Of a stretch of DNA of 64,000 bases, positions 22,645 to 34,972 are shown piece by piece. The notes beneath the pieces were generated by a model. It worked only from the letters and a program-made list of their open reading frames with translations. It was not told the origin of the DNA and made no database searches. Position 1 is the stretch's first letter; every line of letters starts with the position of its first letter. The position numbers were made by a program, and so were the translations under genes. Source of the stretch: Larus michahellis (taxonomy: Eukaryota > Chordata > Aves > Charadriiformes > Laridae); the NCBI RefSeq assembly GCF_964199755.1, contig NC_133906.1, forward strand, positions 15,225,378 through 15,289,377, in the 5' to 3' direction.

Positions 22645-25600
22645 AACACTTCAGCTCTCCCTCTGTCTCCCTAACATTAACTGTGCCTGACGTCCAGGAA
22701 ATCCAAGCAGGGGCTGCTGTACTCACCTACCGGCATTTCTTTTCCCTTCAGACAGTGGCTGCGTCTATTTTGCAGCACGGACGGAGCGTTTTGGACAGCC
22801 GGGTCAGGACATCAGTCATGCACCTTCGTGCCCCTGTCACTCCCCATCCCTTGGGAGCCCCACGGCATGGTGCCCAAGGGGCCACCTGCGGAGAGACCGA
22901 GAAAAGGTCACACTTGTCAGGCTCTGTGAAGACCCCACCTAGAAGTCTTTCGTGCCTTTATTTTTATTGTTTTTTAAACCAAGATATTTTTTCCATAATA
23001 CTTCGCATGTTCATAAAAGACGCTTGCTTTGTGCTTATTTTTAGGCGGTTGTTTTTTTTTTAGTCCTGAGCACCAAGATTTGCACTGCGCAATGATTTAG
23101 CCCCCCTGGTTAATCTTTATGCACGAAAACTTAATTTTGCAATTTTTTCCTTTTGTAGCTTTTTCTCCTATTACATTGCCCATCCACTGAGTTGGGTATA
23201 TCAACAGATGAACATTAGCGGGAAAGGCTTGGAGTCTTCACAGCTTACTGATGACCTCCTGAACCAGCCTGGATGCTCTGAGATGCCCTTCCAATTAGCT
23301 TGAGACTCTTCTTCTTGGCTGTAAGTCACCTTCATTTCAGATCAAAGTTGCTGAGGATGAAGGTCTTCCCATTCTGGTCACTGTAATGGCACTTTGAATC
23401 AACTGGAAACCCCAAAGCCTAGCTGTCAGTTTTTTTTCCACTGCTTGGGATCAAATCATCATAATTTGTTGGCTTTTATTTGCAACAAACCAGATTTCTC
23501 TGAAAAACTGAACAGATCTTGTTTCAGGAGCCGGGGGAAGCTCAGGGAAAGTGGGAACCAAAGTTGATACCTCCAGACCCAAGTGACATGAGCAAATCCT
23601 GAACCAAGCATCTCCAGAGTTTCCCTGATCTGTAGGTGAAGTTTTGCTCTTCTTGCAATCAAAGGGAACTCTAGCACTTGCTTCAACACCTTTCTCCCCA
23701 GGATTTTACTTCTGGACAGTTTTTAAACTGCGAGTGTGTCAGAAGCTCTCTGGAAGAGAGGAGCCCATTGGACAGCAAACCTGCCGCCTTTCCCAGCCCC
23801 AACTTTCTTCTACACCACCCCTCTACCCAGAAGGTCATGGCTGGAGAGGCATGGTCACGGCAAAAGAGAGGATTTTGTTTCACCACTCAAAGCCAAGTGT
23901 GACAAACCCATGGCCTGCAGTTAGACGTGACTCAGGGGGTGTTGTCTAGATACAATGCTAAGTTTTCTTGAATAAAAAAAAAATAATGAAGACCTCAAGG
24001 CCCAGCTCTTCACTGCTTATTTTCTCTGCCGATGGCAGCATCCAAGTTCCAGTTATTTCTGTCTTGGAAAATAAAAAACGCTACCAGAAGAAAAGGAATG
24101 TGAGTTTGCAGCTCAGTTTGGTACCTGGAAGACTCCAGGCTGGAGTGCACAGCCCTGATTTACGGTGTACTTGTTAAAACCACTTGTTCTTGTCATAACA
24201 AAACAGATCGAAGTGAAGCTGGGTAGAAGGTCTCCTTCTAGTTGACACTTCATCATGGCTTCTTACTCTGTCTTAGGTTCTGGGGGTTTACAGTTATATA
24301 AAACTTAATGAATCAGTACACTTTAGATTTCCTTCCTAATGCATATGGGTTCAATTAACTGCACTGTTTGCTTATTTAAGCGTTTTCATTAAATTGCTTT
24401 ACTATATTTTCCCGCAATTGAAGGGGAACATGGTGAGGCTGATGCCATCTGCCACCATCGGTTTAGCAGAACCTTTTTCTTTGTTCAGACCCATTCTTTT
24501 TTATTAGAAGAGACCCTCCTACCCCCAGTTCCCTGTGTGCCACGCTCTTATTGCTTTCTCCTCTTCTGCCTGCAGACTGATAAAAAGTTTGTGCGAGGAC
24601 CTTTCAGGTATGGTATTTTTTAAGGCTCTCTTTTACAAGATCAGGTTGGGTTTTGCTCCCCCTTCTCTCCCCCTGCCTGCAGATTCCTTTTTGCTCCGGC
24701 TTGTGAATAAATAATTGTTGCTGTTACAACAGCTCGCAGCTCTTGCTGCCTGGCTCCGCGGGGTGGGGATTGCTTCGGCTCAAACACCCGGCCAGGCTAC
24801 AGGCTCGGCCCAGGACAGCAATGACAAGGCAGGGGAGGCTTTTTCCTTTTTTTTAAGGAATAGCTGATCCTAGACATCTCACCAAACCTTCCTAAAGTTC
24901 CTTGCATGGCAGGGGGTGGTGTCCCTGTTTCAGCCGTGGCTTCATTTTGGTGTCGTTAGGACTTCCCACACTGTGCTCCCCCCAACACTGAGGCAGTGTT
25001 TTCTTACATTCCTCCTTTTCGCATTACTCCATCCTTTCAAGCTGCATCTCGCCAGTGGAAGTGCTCACCGTGAGCGGCCCCGTGCTTCTCAAAGGGCTGG
25101 TGGTCCCCAGGGGGCTGCTGCCAGCATCCCTCCGAAACACCTCGCACCACCACGGGGATGCCCATCAGGGACTGACGCTGCCTTACCCCCGTTTTACAGA
25201 CAAAATAAACTCAATAAACTCACCCACTTGGTTTGGGGTGCAATCTGCATCCTGTTACACAAAGCCAGTGCTTTATAGACATCACTAATAGGAACAACAC
25301 CTCCTGTAGAATATAATAGAAGAAGGAAAAACATTCATCCTCGAGGACTCTTGTCCAGAGGTCGGCTTTTTTGATTTAGAAATGCAGCGTTTGATATTGC
25401 ATGGGTTATCTGCCACCTCTCAGGTAGGGAACAGAGGAAGGCATTAGTGCTCCCAGAGCAAACTGGTATTTTGCAATACAGTCTGGGGAGGAAAACGCCC
25501 TAGCGTTTATCATTTTCTGTTCCCTGCTACAGGCATTTTATGTAAGGGAAGATGCAACGAGAATAAATATCTTGCCCTAAAGGTACACAATGAACCTGTG

Positions 25601-26516
25601 GCAAGGCCAGCAAAAGAAATGCTTTTAACCATCGCTCGCAAGAGCCTTGCCCAAGCAGTACTTTCGGTGAGGGGCTGGCAGCCCCTTGTCCTGCCCAAAG
25701 TGTGAGGAAACTGCTGCGGCTGTGGAGGACCAGGGGATGATGCTGTGGGACCCTCACCCAGCCTGTGCCCCCTTTTGTAGAGGGGTTGCACTTTGTGGAG
25801 CAATGTACCAGACCAGACAGCTCCAAGAATGAAAAGAAAAGAAAGAAAGAGAGAGAGAGGAAGGAAAAAAAAAAAAAACACCATCCAAACCTTTCTGTTT
25901 TCAGTAAAGTGAAATGAAGAAAAAGCAAAATGTGGAAAAATACATTTAAACCGGAAGGAAATGCATTTCCTCCTCCACAACTGGTAAAACATTTTTTCTT
26001 CCTTTTCTTATTTTCAAAAAGGTTTTCTGATTTCTGGTGGGTTTTTTTTCAATAAAAAATGCAGTGAAGACACCAAATATTTTGCAAAACATCACTGAGT
26101 TGCCGAATTAACCTTTTTGGGTGGAGGGGAGGGGGAAATCAGCTGGAAAAACATCATCCCGGACCCTCAGCTGCATCCCAGTCCCCCCCTGCCCGTTGCC
26201 GGCTGGGCAGGGGCACCCTAACCTCTGCTAACAGCCCCAAGGCTGCAGGGACCCGCATGCAACCAGCTGGATTTGCCAAAATCATTAAGGAATCACCTGA
26301 AAAAACCAAACTGGTGCAGAGCCTGGGCTCTGGGAGGCTTTCTGAGAGAGTGGCTTGACAGCCCTGCCAGCTCCAACCTCTCTCTGCTGCCTTTTCTTCT
26401 TGAAGTGAGGCATAAAATAAATTGAAGCTGCTGGCTGTGGTAAACATTCCCTCCAAACATGCCTGTTCTTGATACCCCAAATGCAGATATTCAATTGTGG
26501 AAGAAAATGGAGAAAG

Positions 26517-26547
<31 letters not shown>

Positions 26548-28380
26548 GAAAAGGAGAGAGAGAAAAACCCCGACGCTTCCAAGACACTAAAAATAGACTC
26601 TGATCACTTACCAAATGGTAAAATGAAAATGATTTGCTTTGAATAGTCTCCAGAAAGGCTCAGATACAATGTCTTGTGGAGCAAAATTGAATCAGTTGAA
26701 AGTGCAGACGCCAGCTCAGCCTAATCCCTCCCAGCTGCTTTGCTTTGCTTTTTTTCCAACAAGCAGCCCCTAAAAGTCGTCTCCCTAATCCTGCAAACTG
26801 AAATTCAATCTTGTATTTTTTTTTTTAAATCAAGTTTCAAGCCTGGGGCTTGCAGGGTGGGGGAAGAGGAGGAGGGAGGGCTTTGGGGTTGCCTCCTTCC
26901 CCTCGCCCTGACTGCAGTAAACACAGCCTTGAATTCAAGGAAAAGCTTTAGACTACAATTCGCTTGGCTTGAGCCAAACACACAAATCTGATGCCTTTAA
27001 AGCCCCTCCAGCAGACGGTAGATAGCTTTGAGATGCTCACTAAATGGCTGTCTGGTTGCTGCCTTTTTTGTTGTTGATTGGGGGCCCAAGGAGACCTTGT
27101 CTCTGGGTTGTTTTTTCTTTCTTTTTCTTTTTTTTTTTTTTTTCGGTGTCGGCTTTTATCAGTGTATTTGGGTTGGGCATTTACCTAATGCAAAGACCAA
27201 GACAAACAGTTTCTGGCAGAGGCTGGTGATTGTGGCCAGCAGCGCATGTACAGGCTCTGCTATCTCGGGGAATATCGAGAGGTATTTATGACACTTTCCC
27301 AAGAGTTTCCCGACTCCTGCCCTCCTCTCCCCCAGCTCCAGCCCTGTGTGCGACTTGCAAGGTCTTAGCAAAGGCTCCTGCGGCATCCCGGTTCCCTCTG
27401 CGGCACCTGGGAGCGTAACTCCATCCACTTCCAGACTTTCCTTGTCAGTCTTTGCCACCTGATGGTTCACTGAACCCCAAACTTTTTCTGGCATCAAGTG
27501 GCACTGGTTTGGTTTTGGAGAGTAATTGAGAAGAGATAAAATAACAGCAAAGCATTCAAAATCAAATCCCACGGCTTAGCATCCTGATAATCCAAATTCC
27601 TGGGTCTGAACATTTCCAAACTCAGGGTTTCAAAGCTTTTCCCGGCTTCAGCCATGCAGGCTGGCCCTGCGAGGCTCTTGGTTGAACCCAGGTCATGGTC
27701 CAGAATCTGAGCAGAAAAACCCCCACTTATGGCTAAGAGTGTGAAGAGGGAAGGTGTCTATCTTACAGTGTAGAAACTCCCCTAGGAACAGCTGCAGGCA
27801 GGTGTAGATTTGCCTGGTCAGGGAAAGGTTCAGAGTACCAAAAAAAAAAAAAAAAAAAAAAAAAGGGAAATAAAACTTATAAGGAGAGAGTGGAAAGCTC
27901 AGGTGGAAACCTTTGATATCACTTTGCTTACCCTGATGTATATGATGACAAAAGACAACACCACTGCAGCTGGCACACCCTTGTGGGTATCTCAAGTTGG
28001 AAATCGGTCCCGTATCCATGAAAAACACACATTTCACAGATGCAGAGAATCCCAGTGTCCACTTTTCTTTATCTTGTTGACGCAATGATCTTGACCCCAC
28101 CACCACGTCAGGAGCAAAATTCTACTTGTTTGCAAGTGGCTGTTATTTCTGCTTTGAGACACGTGGGGTTACGTGACATTTACTCAGCCAATATCCGTTC
28201 TTGCTCTCTGTATCCCTGTACCCATCAGTCAGATGCAAGGCTGGGTCACCGAGAGTGACAAAAGCATTATTACTGAAGTTATTTTGAGCTGAATTACCTC
28301 TTGTATAATGAGGGACAGCACATTGGGCACCAGGATCAAATGGCCCCATGTGTTGGTTGCTGGATTTTATGGTGTAAACC
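22645..28380. other. Intergenic spacer, middle part
   Basis: Non-coding. Holds homopolymer tracts (A-rich at 25866-25878 and 26519-26533, T-rich at 27129-27143, a run of 24 A at 27840-27863) and no recognised exon. Long antisense open frames near the A-tracts are artefacts of the tracts. Confidence 0.6.
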
Positions 28381-28805
28381 AATGGACAGTTTAGACAAAC
28401 ATACAGAAATAAATGGGTAGAGATACACAGGTACACAGAGGGTGGATGGATTAGAATAATTGGCATCATTACATAGACATATACAGGGTCTGTGCAGGGG
28501 ATGGATAATTTGATATTAATACAGAAGAAGTGAAGATGGAAGAAAAACCTGTGTATTTGACATGGACTAGACAGCCGAGGCAGGGGTTTGGTGTGGTGAG
28601 TGTGGCCTTGATGCACATCAGGATAAGTAGAATAGATGTAGGATACGCTGTGTTAGAGCAAGTCCCATCTCGGGGGGTGGAAAGTTTATGTAGGAGCATA
28701 GCAAACCTATGGGGTAAATATGTAGACAGAAGAGGCACTGTCTGGATTAGCCATAAAATAGAAATATTTGGAAATGTAGAGCCAAGTATGGGAAAATTAT
28801 AGAGG

Positions 28806-28896
28806 GGAAGGAAGGAAGGAAGGAAGGAAGGAAGGAAGGAAGGAAGGAAGGAAGGAAGGAAGGAAGGAAGGAAGGAAGGAAGGAAGGAAGGAAGGA
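28806..28896. repeat. (GGAA)n microsatellite, about 22 units
   Basis: Uninterrupted ggaa units run from 28806 to about 28896. Together with the following degenerate gaaaag stretch and the AAAAG array it forms an almost pure purine strand of about 330 bases. The antisense open frame through it (Phe/Ser/Leu repeats) is not a gene. Confidence 0.98.
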
Positions 28897-28974
28897 AAAT
28901 AAGGAAAAGAAATTAAAGAGAGAAAGAAGAGAAAAGAAGAGAAAAGAGAAGAAAAGAAGAGAAAAGAAGAGAGA

Positions 28975-29137
28975 AAAGAAAAGAAAAGAAAAGAAAAGAA
29001 AAGAAAAGAAAAGAAAAGAAAAGAAAAGAAAAGAAAAGAAAAGAAAAGAAAAGAAAAGAAAAGAAAAGAAAAGAAAAGAAAAGAAAAGAAAAGAAAAGAA
29101 AAGAAAAGAAAAGAAAAGAAAAGAAAAGAAAGAAAAG
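28975..29137. repeat. (AAAAG)n pentanucleotide array, about 32 units
   Basis: Near-perfect aaaag units run from about 28975 to 29137, flanked on the left by a mixed agaaaag/agagaaaag stretch (28905-28974) that looks like its mutated edge. Confidence 0.98.
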
Positions 29138-31066
29138 ATGAGAGTAAACCTGAAATCAGCTAGACAGATAAATGTGCATGGGATGGATTGCAGTACACCC
29201 GAGCCTGATAGCTGTGTTAAAGCGAGCAAATAGGTGTCTGTATATCACATATTGGTTTGTTGAATGGGTGTGGAACTGATAAATATGGAAGCGAGAAAGG
29301 TGGATTGGGTAGGCAAAGTAACTGCTGGGTGGCGGGGAAGTTAAGCAGAGTAAATGTAATGTGGATAGATTAAAATATGGAAATGTGGACTATCACAAGG
29401 AGGTATTGTAAGTACATAGCTATAATAGGTAGCAAGTAGATAAGTACAGACATAATAGAAAACTTAGCTGGACATATGGAATAAATGGAGACATCAACTG
29501 GTATCTGTATCAATTAACATGTTTAGGTAAAGGGACATGCAGAGATGTTCTGGGCTACATAAATTAAACAGAAGTGACACGAGCAGCAGTGACACTAACA
29601 GATCTAAATGGGAAAATGGATGTAAGGAGGAAGAGGTGATCAACTGTAAATACTGGGACTATTCCAGGGTTAGGTCAGCTGAGTAAAAGCTGGATGGATG
29701 GGTGGATGAAGAGATGGGTATATATACCCACTGAAGGGTTTGTTAACTGAGCTTGTTTTAGCTAGAAAGATTGACTAAGTAAACCTGTAGAGAGCAGATT
29801 AATCAATTAAAGGCCAAAAGAGAAAGAGATTAGATTGAGATGGACAGGTTTATGGAAGACAGAACGCGTGTTGTCTAGGTAAAGGGATGGAAAGATAGCT
29901 GGAATGATGGAATAATATATGATTAATACAGACAGAAAATATGGGCTGGTAGGGTGAATAGGGCACTGATGATGGGGAATGTGGATAGAGGGGGGAACAG
30001 ATAAAAGAACAATAACAGAGTTAATAGATGAGTAGTTAATAGAGTAATAGATGAGTAATGCCCATAGAGAGGGTAGTTAGTTGTCAATTGTCTCAACGAA
30101 CACAAAAAGAAATGTGAAAAAAGCGATGTACAAGACATAGGTGAGCAAAGGAGGGATTGGGTAGGTGCATACAAAAAAGATAAAGTGCACAAACGTGAGA
30201 GGAGAGTAGATATGGGAAAAAGCAAAAAAGCACTAAAGGAAGAGTCAGATAAAATAGGCACAGAGTAAATAGATTACATATACAATTCATACAAAATAAA
30301 GAGATTATGCTGAAAAAACAAGCTTGGAACAATTAGCAAGCTAACAGGTTGGACTAGGTATTGAGTAGATAGAGACAGAGGAGTATTCATGAGCTGGGAG
30401 TGTTGAGAAATTAGCCCGCTGATCAAGTACGAATTAGAGGGATGTTAAATGGGGGAATAAATCCTGGACAGGATGATGGATGAAGAAGGATGTGGGTGCC
30501 CATACAGATGAGTGGGTACCAGGAAGCTCGACAGAGTGGGTTCGAGTGAGCAGAGAGATGAATATGGATGGCAGAAGGAGGAAGACGAAAATACATAGTT
30601 TACCATGTGCTATGGAAATACAGCGAGATTAATTAAAATTTGCATCAGATTGACTAGATAGGTAAGTAGTCACGGGCATTAGCTTAATGAGTATGTATAA
30701 AAGAGACTGCGAAAAAAATCGTTAATCGTGGCATTAGTTGCAGCGATGTCTTAGGCATGACAGGCAAAAGCAGAAGTGGTGAATACATTAGTGCTATAAG
30801 AAAGGAGGAGAGAGATTAGTAGATGTGAGATAGACTAGATGTGTGAGACATGAATGTATGCAACATAGGCAAAGAGGTCAGGTAAATGAGAATCCACGGA
30901 GATAATGGATTGCTATGTGTTATGAAACTCAAATATAAACACCTACAGGGATGTGTGGGAGACAAAATTAGGTGATCCGCAGTCCTAAGATGGACAGAAA
31001 GAGAACAGATCTGTTTGCACAAGAAATAAGCATAGAGAAATTACACGGTCAAGGCTGAGATGTGAC

Positions 31067-31472
31067 TCCCACACCAAACCTAAAACTAACCCCAATTCTA
31101 AATCCTGACACAAACCCGACCCTGGTCTTAAAGCTTGTCCTAACACAACACTAAGCCAAACCTAACCCTAACCCAGCAGTATCTGAACAGAGCACTAACC
31201 CATAATCCTAACCTCACCTAAAACTCTGCACCCACCACTAACCCTAACGCGAGTTGAGACCTACCGCTGACCCTGACACTAACCATAATCCCATCCGGAA
31301 CCTAACCCATGCCTCACCCTAACCCAGCCGTAACCAGACATAATCCTAAACACTGAACCAACCCTATCCCTAACTCTAAATCCATCTCAGCCCAGCCCTA
31401 ACCCTAACCAAACCCTGACTCTGACTCTACGCAGTAAGCCTTAACCCTATCTCTAACTTAATCCTAACCTTG
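31067..31472. repeat. Degenerate interstitial telomere-like (CCCTAA)n block
   Basis: About 400 bases dominated by CTAA words on a G-poor strand. Six exact CCCTAA hexamers can be placed (31166, 31242, 31318, 31368, 31396, 31402), two of them adjacent in tandem, with many one-base variants such as cctaaa, actaacc, tcctaac and accctat. The base bias (C, A and T rich, few G) switches sharply from the purine-rich field on both sides. This is what a decayed vertebrate telomeric array looks like, oriented with the C-strand on +. Confidence 0.8.
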
Positions 31473-31990
31473 CACCTTAGAGGAACAGGTAAAAATATAT
31501 GATACATTTGTATCCAGCTGACACTAAACCATGTTAAAACAAAAGAAAGAAGATTAGGTAAATATGTCAGAGATGGAGCTGTCAGTTTTACGTATTATAA
31601 AGTTATACGGTAGTTGTTGTCTACAGGGGGGTAGGAAGGTTGGCTAAATGAGTGGGTATAACACAGAGATGAAGAAATTAAATAACTCTGTATAGAACAA
31701 TCATACCAGAGAGCTCGGAGTATGCAAGTAAATAAGAAAATCATAGTTACGATCTCAGATCAGAAATCAGATGGATGAAGATGTATAGAACAGAGTCGTA
31801 CATGCAACCAGTGGTTAAATCATACATCCAGGTAGGCTTGAGGTAGATATTCCTGTGGGATAGACAGGTAAGGAGCGAGGGAGGAGGAGATGTAAGGCAG
31901 GTGAACACACACAGAGCGGGGGAGCCAGGGAATGAATAGGTATGGTTGCTGTCAGAGCTTGTTGGAGAGGACAGGCAACAGGGTGGGTTC
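31473..31990. repeat. Decayed purine-rich repeat field, right part
   Basis: After the telomere-like block the same A/G-rich, gataga/gatgaag-type sequence returns (for example agatggatgaagatgtatagaa near 31768) and fades out near 31.9-32.0 kb into ordinary DNA. The telomere-like block is therefore embedded in the field rather than at its edge. Confidence 0.5.
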
Positions 31991-34748
31991 AGGTCAGGAA
32001 AGCAGGCAGAGCCGTAGATTGGCAGTTTCTCTCTTCTTCAAATTACGGCCCCTGCAGATGTGCCCGGTGGAGGTGCCAGCCGCTGCCCGGTGAGCTTTAG
32101 CCCTTTAGCCCATGGTGAACGCTGCTTACTGCTCTCCCCGCAGCCCTGGGAATGAGATGGCGCCAGCGAGGGGAGCGTTCCTCACACGGGGCATCACAGC
32201 CGGGGCAGACAGGACAGTCTGGGGAGGTACAGGCGGGTGGGAAGGGGCTGTAGGCTGCTGTGCTTAGAGGTAAAGCACGAAAAGCCACTTAAGGTAGGAG
32301 GATGAGCTTTCAGAGGACAGGATCCAGTCCTTTTTGCGAGGGGTTGCACAGGTCCTGTGCTGGACCCAGCCCAGTGCCACCCCGCCAGCCCGTGGGACCG
32401 CAGAGGTGGGTCAGCAGAGGGGCCAAGATCCATGTTGGTGGGCACTGCAGAGCGCAGGGCGAGAGGCGCAGGCGTTCTGCCCTGCCACAACCGACAGCCA
32501 GCTTTCCTCCAGCTCCAAACGTCTGCACTGACTCAGAATATTTTATTCTCTTCACCGCGGGGAACAAGCTGGCGACGCGGGCAGGAATCGGTGCGGGATG
32601 TCCCAGCCCTGGTCTGCGCTGCTGAACCCGCCTCGGAGGGGATGCTCACCAAAGCTGCCGGCTTCTGCAGAATAAGGAGGGAGGGGGCTGCTGCCTGCGT
32701 TAGCCGGGTCCTGGGGAGGGGGGGAGCGGGCAGGCCCCCAGCCTCCTCACCTCCCTTTCCAGGTTTGCTTTCAAAGGTTCAAAACCTGCCTCTGCGAATG
32801 TTTAAAGAGCGGGGGTCTTGCTTCGTGAGAGCGCAAGATTGAATTTAGGACCTGACTTCAACCACGGACTTGGGAAAGCACGGCTCTCCAAAACGCTTCC
32901 TTCGCCTCTCTTAACTTGATGCTTAAACTTTAAGCGACTGTAGTTTGCTGACTTTCGCAGAGTGCGAGCAGCGGGGTGTGAGGAGGGCTGTGATCCTCCA
33001 TGGGACACAGCCAGCGGCACATCTCCAGCTGGCCTCCGTGGGACCAGGGCTTCACCCCATGCCTAGAAGCATTTTGCTGGGTAGTTTCCTTCAGTGCTTA
33101 AGTCCTTTCCTGAATTAGCTCTTAAATGAGCGTTCCGTTCCCTCCTTCTAGACTTCCTGGGAAAAAAGAAAGGAAGGGAGTGGAGGGATAGTGGGAATTT
33201 TTGAGGTGCCTGAGCCTCTGGAAGGGCTTTGGGTTCCCACAGTTTCACCCAGGCATTAGAGGAGCCTCGGAAGGAGCCAGAGCAGATACCTCTGATAGAC
33301 ACAGGCACTGGGTGCTTTTAAAGATCCCACTGTGTACTTAGCTGTATCTTCAGACATCTAAATCCCTCTAAAAGTCTCACTCTCAGTGTCTAAATCCCAG
33401 GTGCCTAATTCACTTCTAGGAAAATCTCACACCAGGGCTGATTCACGGAATCATTTTTTTAAATCTGGTCCTCACTCACACAGGGCTTTTGAAAATCCCC
33501 CTGCTAATCTCCTATACCCGGGCATGTATCACTCTGAAGCCTGTAAAATAAATTGCTTTGCACTCCTGGGGGACAGCCGCTATTTTGTCCCTGCTCGTAC
33601 TAAGTCAGATTTTTCTTTCTTGCATATTAACACATAGTTTTGTTTTGGTTTGGGTTTTGTTTTTTTTTTTGAGGGGGTGGGGGGAAGCTCTGAAGCTGCT
33701 TTGCGAGACTCGAATTAGCAACCCGCATGGGTTGCCCCTTTTCCGTGTTATTCCAGGGAGGCATCGCCCGCTGCTGTGGGTTGTAGGTCTGTACCAGCGG
33801 CGGTGGCGGGAGGAGCTGGTTCTGGGCTGCTCATTTCCACCGGTGGCGTTCGCCCGTGGGCACAAGCCTTCGCTCAGCTCCTGGGAAGATTTGTGACCAT
33901 ATTTGCCCATCTCTAGCCGAGATTAAGCATCGTTACCTGTTTGGGGTTTTTTTTTTTGCGAGAAATTACTTGGGTGAAGAAGAAAAAAAAAAATCAAACA
34001 CATATGTTCTTTCATTTTTCTTTTTTTTTTTTTTTAATTTCCTATGGGAATTTTGATTTGTTGGGAAGTTGGGTTTTTTTGGTAAATAAAATCTTCGCGC
34101 ATATGCTTTCTTCATTAGAGAAATTGGAGTTGGCGACAAACAAATGACTTTTTTCCTGTTTAAAAAAAATAAATAAAAAATAATAAAAAAAAATCACGCT
34201 GCAAAAGGAAAGGCTGGCTGCCATTGAAACATTTTTGATAGAAAATCTGCCTGCAGCCCTACTGCTTAATCAGTTTGGAGCAGAGCGTAGCCTGTAGCTT
34301 GTTAATAAGAGCAGCTTGCCCGAGCGGTTTGCACAATGGTGAGCTGCAGAGGAGGCTCGTTGCATAGCTGTGGATTTTATTTTGCAGCTCTGTTAATTAA
34401 AACATATTTTACTTTGAAGAGGTTTTTACTGTTTTCTATGAGGGTGAGCAGAAAACTGTTCTCCTGGATAGATTAAAGGAAGGATCTGAAGTATTTTTTT
34501 AGAAGTAACAACTTAACGTTGTTTGATGGGCAAACTCTTAGCAAAAACAATGTGTAGTTTCTTATTTTTATTTGTTCTCGGTCCTTGTATACAGGCTGCT
34601 TTATGAGCCTGAATGTCTTGGCTGTTTTGATAATATCAAACTAAATTTTCACATGTGAGTTGCCAGACTGGAACTGAAAAGTTGTCGCAGATTCCTGTTT
34701 AATTGGTAAAGTAATTTTTACTTATACAAGGGTAAACTAAAATAATAA
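31991..34748. other. Intergenic spacer between repeat field and second MITE
   Basis: No gene recognised. The stretch 33310-33500 has repeated taaatccc / cttttgaaaatccc words like very old archosaur or turtle interspersed repeats. T-rich tracts are at 33659-33671 and 34021-34035. Confidence 0.55.
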
Positions 34749-34972
34749 GGCCTGAAACTGTGCCATTGAAGTTAATGACAAACCCTTCATAGGTTTCACA
34801 TAAAGCCTGTATTTTTATTATCCCAGTTCCACTGACTTTTGTTGCAAGTTTGCAGCAAAATGTTAGGGCATTTCTAAGTGTTATTTTTATTATACAAAAT
34901 CCCATTAAAATCAGTACTGAAGCATCCCATTAATTTAAATGGGACTTTGCATAGTTTGCTGAGTTCCAGGCC
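34749..34972. mobile_element. Second palindromic MITE-like relic, about 224 bp
   Basis: The ends read ggcctgaaactgtgccattg on the left and, in reverse complement, ggcctggaactcagcaaact on the right, followed on both sides by a ccattgaagttaatg-like word and its complement (cattaatttaaatgg). The paired 'cattgaagt(t)aatg' words and ggcc termini are typical of old palindromic DNA elements. The internal region is AT-rich and has no coding capacity. Confidence 0.55.

Larger units (their letters stand above)
28381..31066. repeat. Decayed GATA/GATG-like purine-rich repeat field, left part
   Basis: For about 2.7 kb the + strand is unusually rich in A and G and in words such as gatgga, agatag, gataga and agta, for example gatggatgggtggatgaaga near 29693-29712 and a loose repeat of tagatgagtaat at 30020-30060. 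CpG is rare. The field is too scrambled to define a unit by eye; it looks like a tetranucleotide satellite that has drifted for a long time. No gene is recognised in it. Confidence 0.65.

Noticed and set aside
28747..29229. 160-codon frame of Phe/Ser/Leu repeats
   Set aside because: It is the translation of the GGAA and AAAAG arrays.
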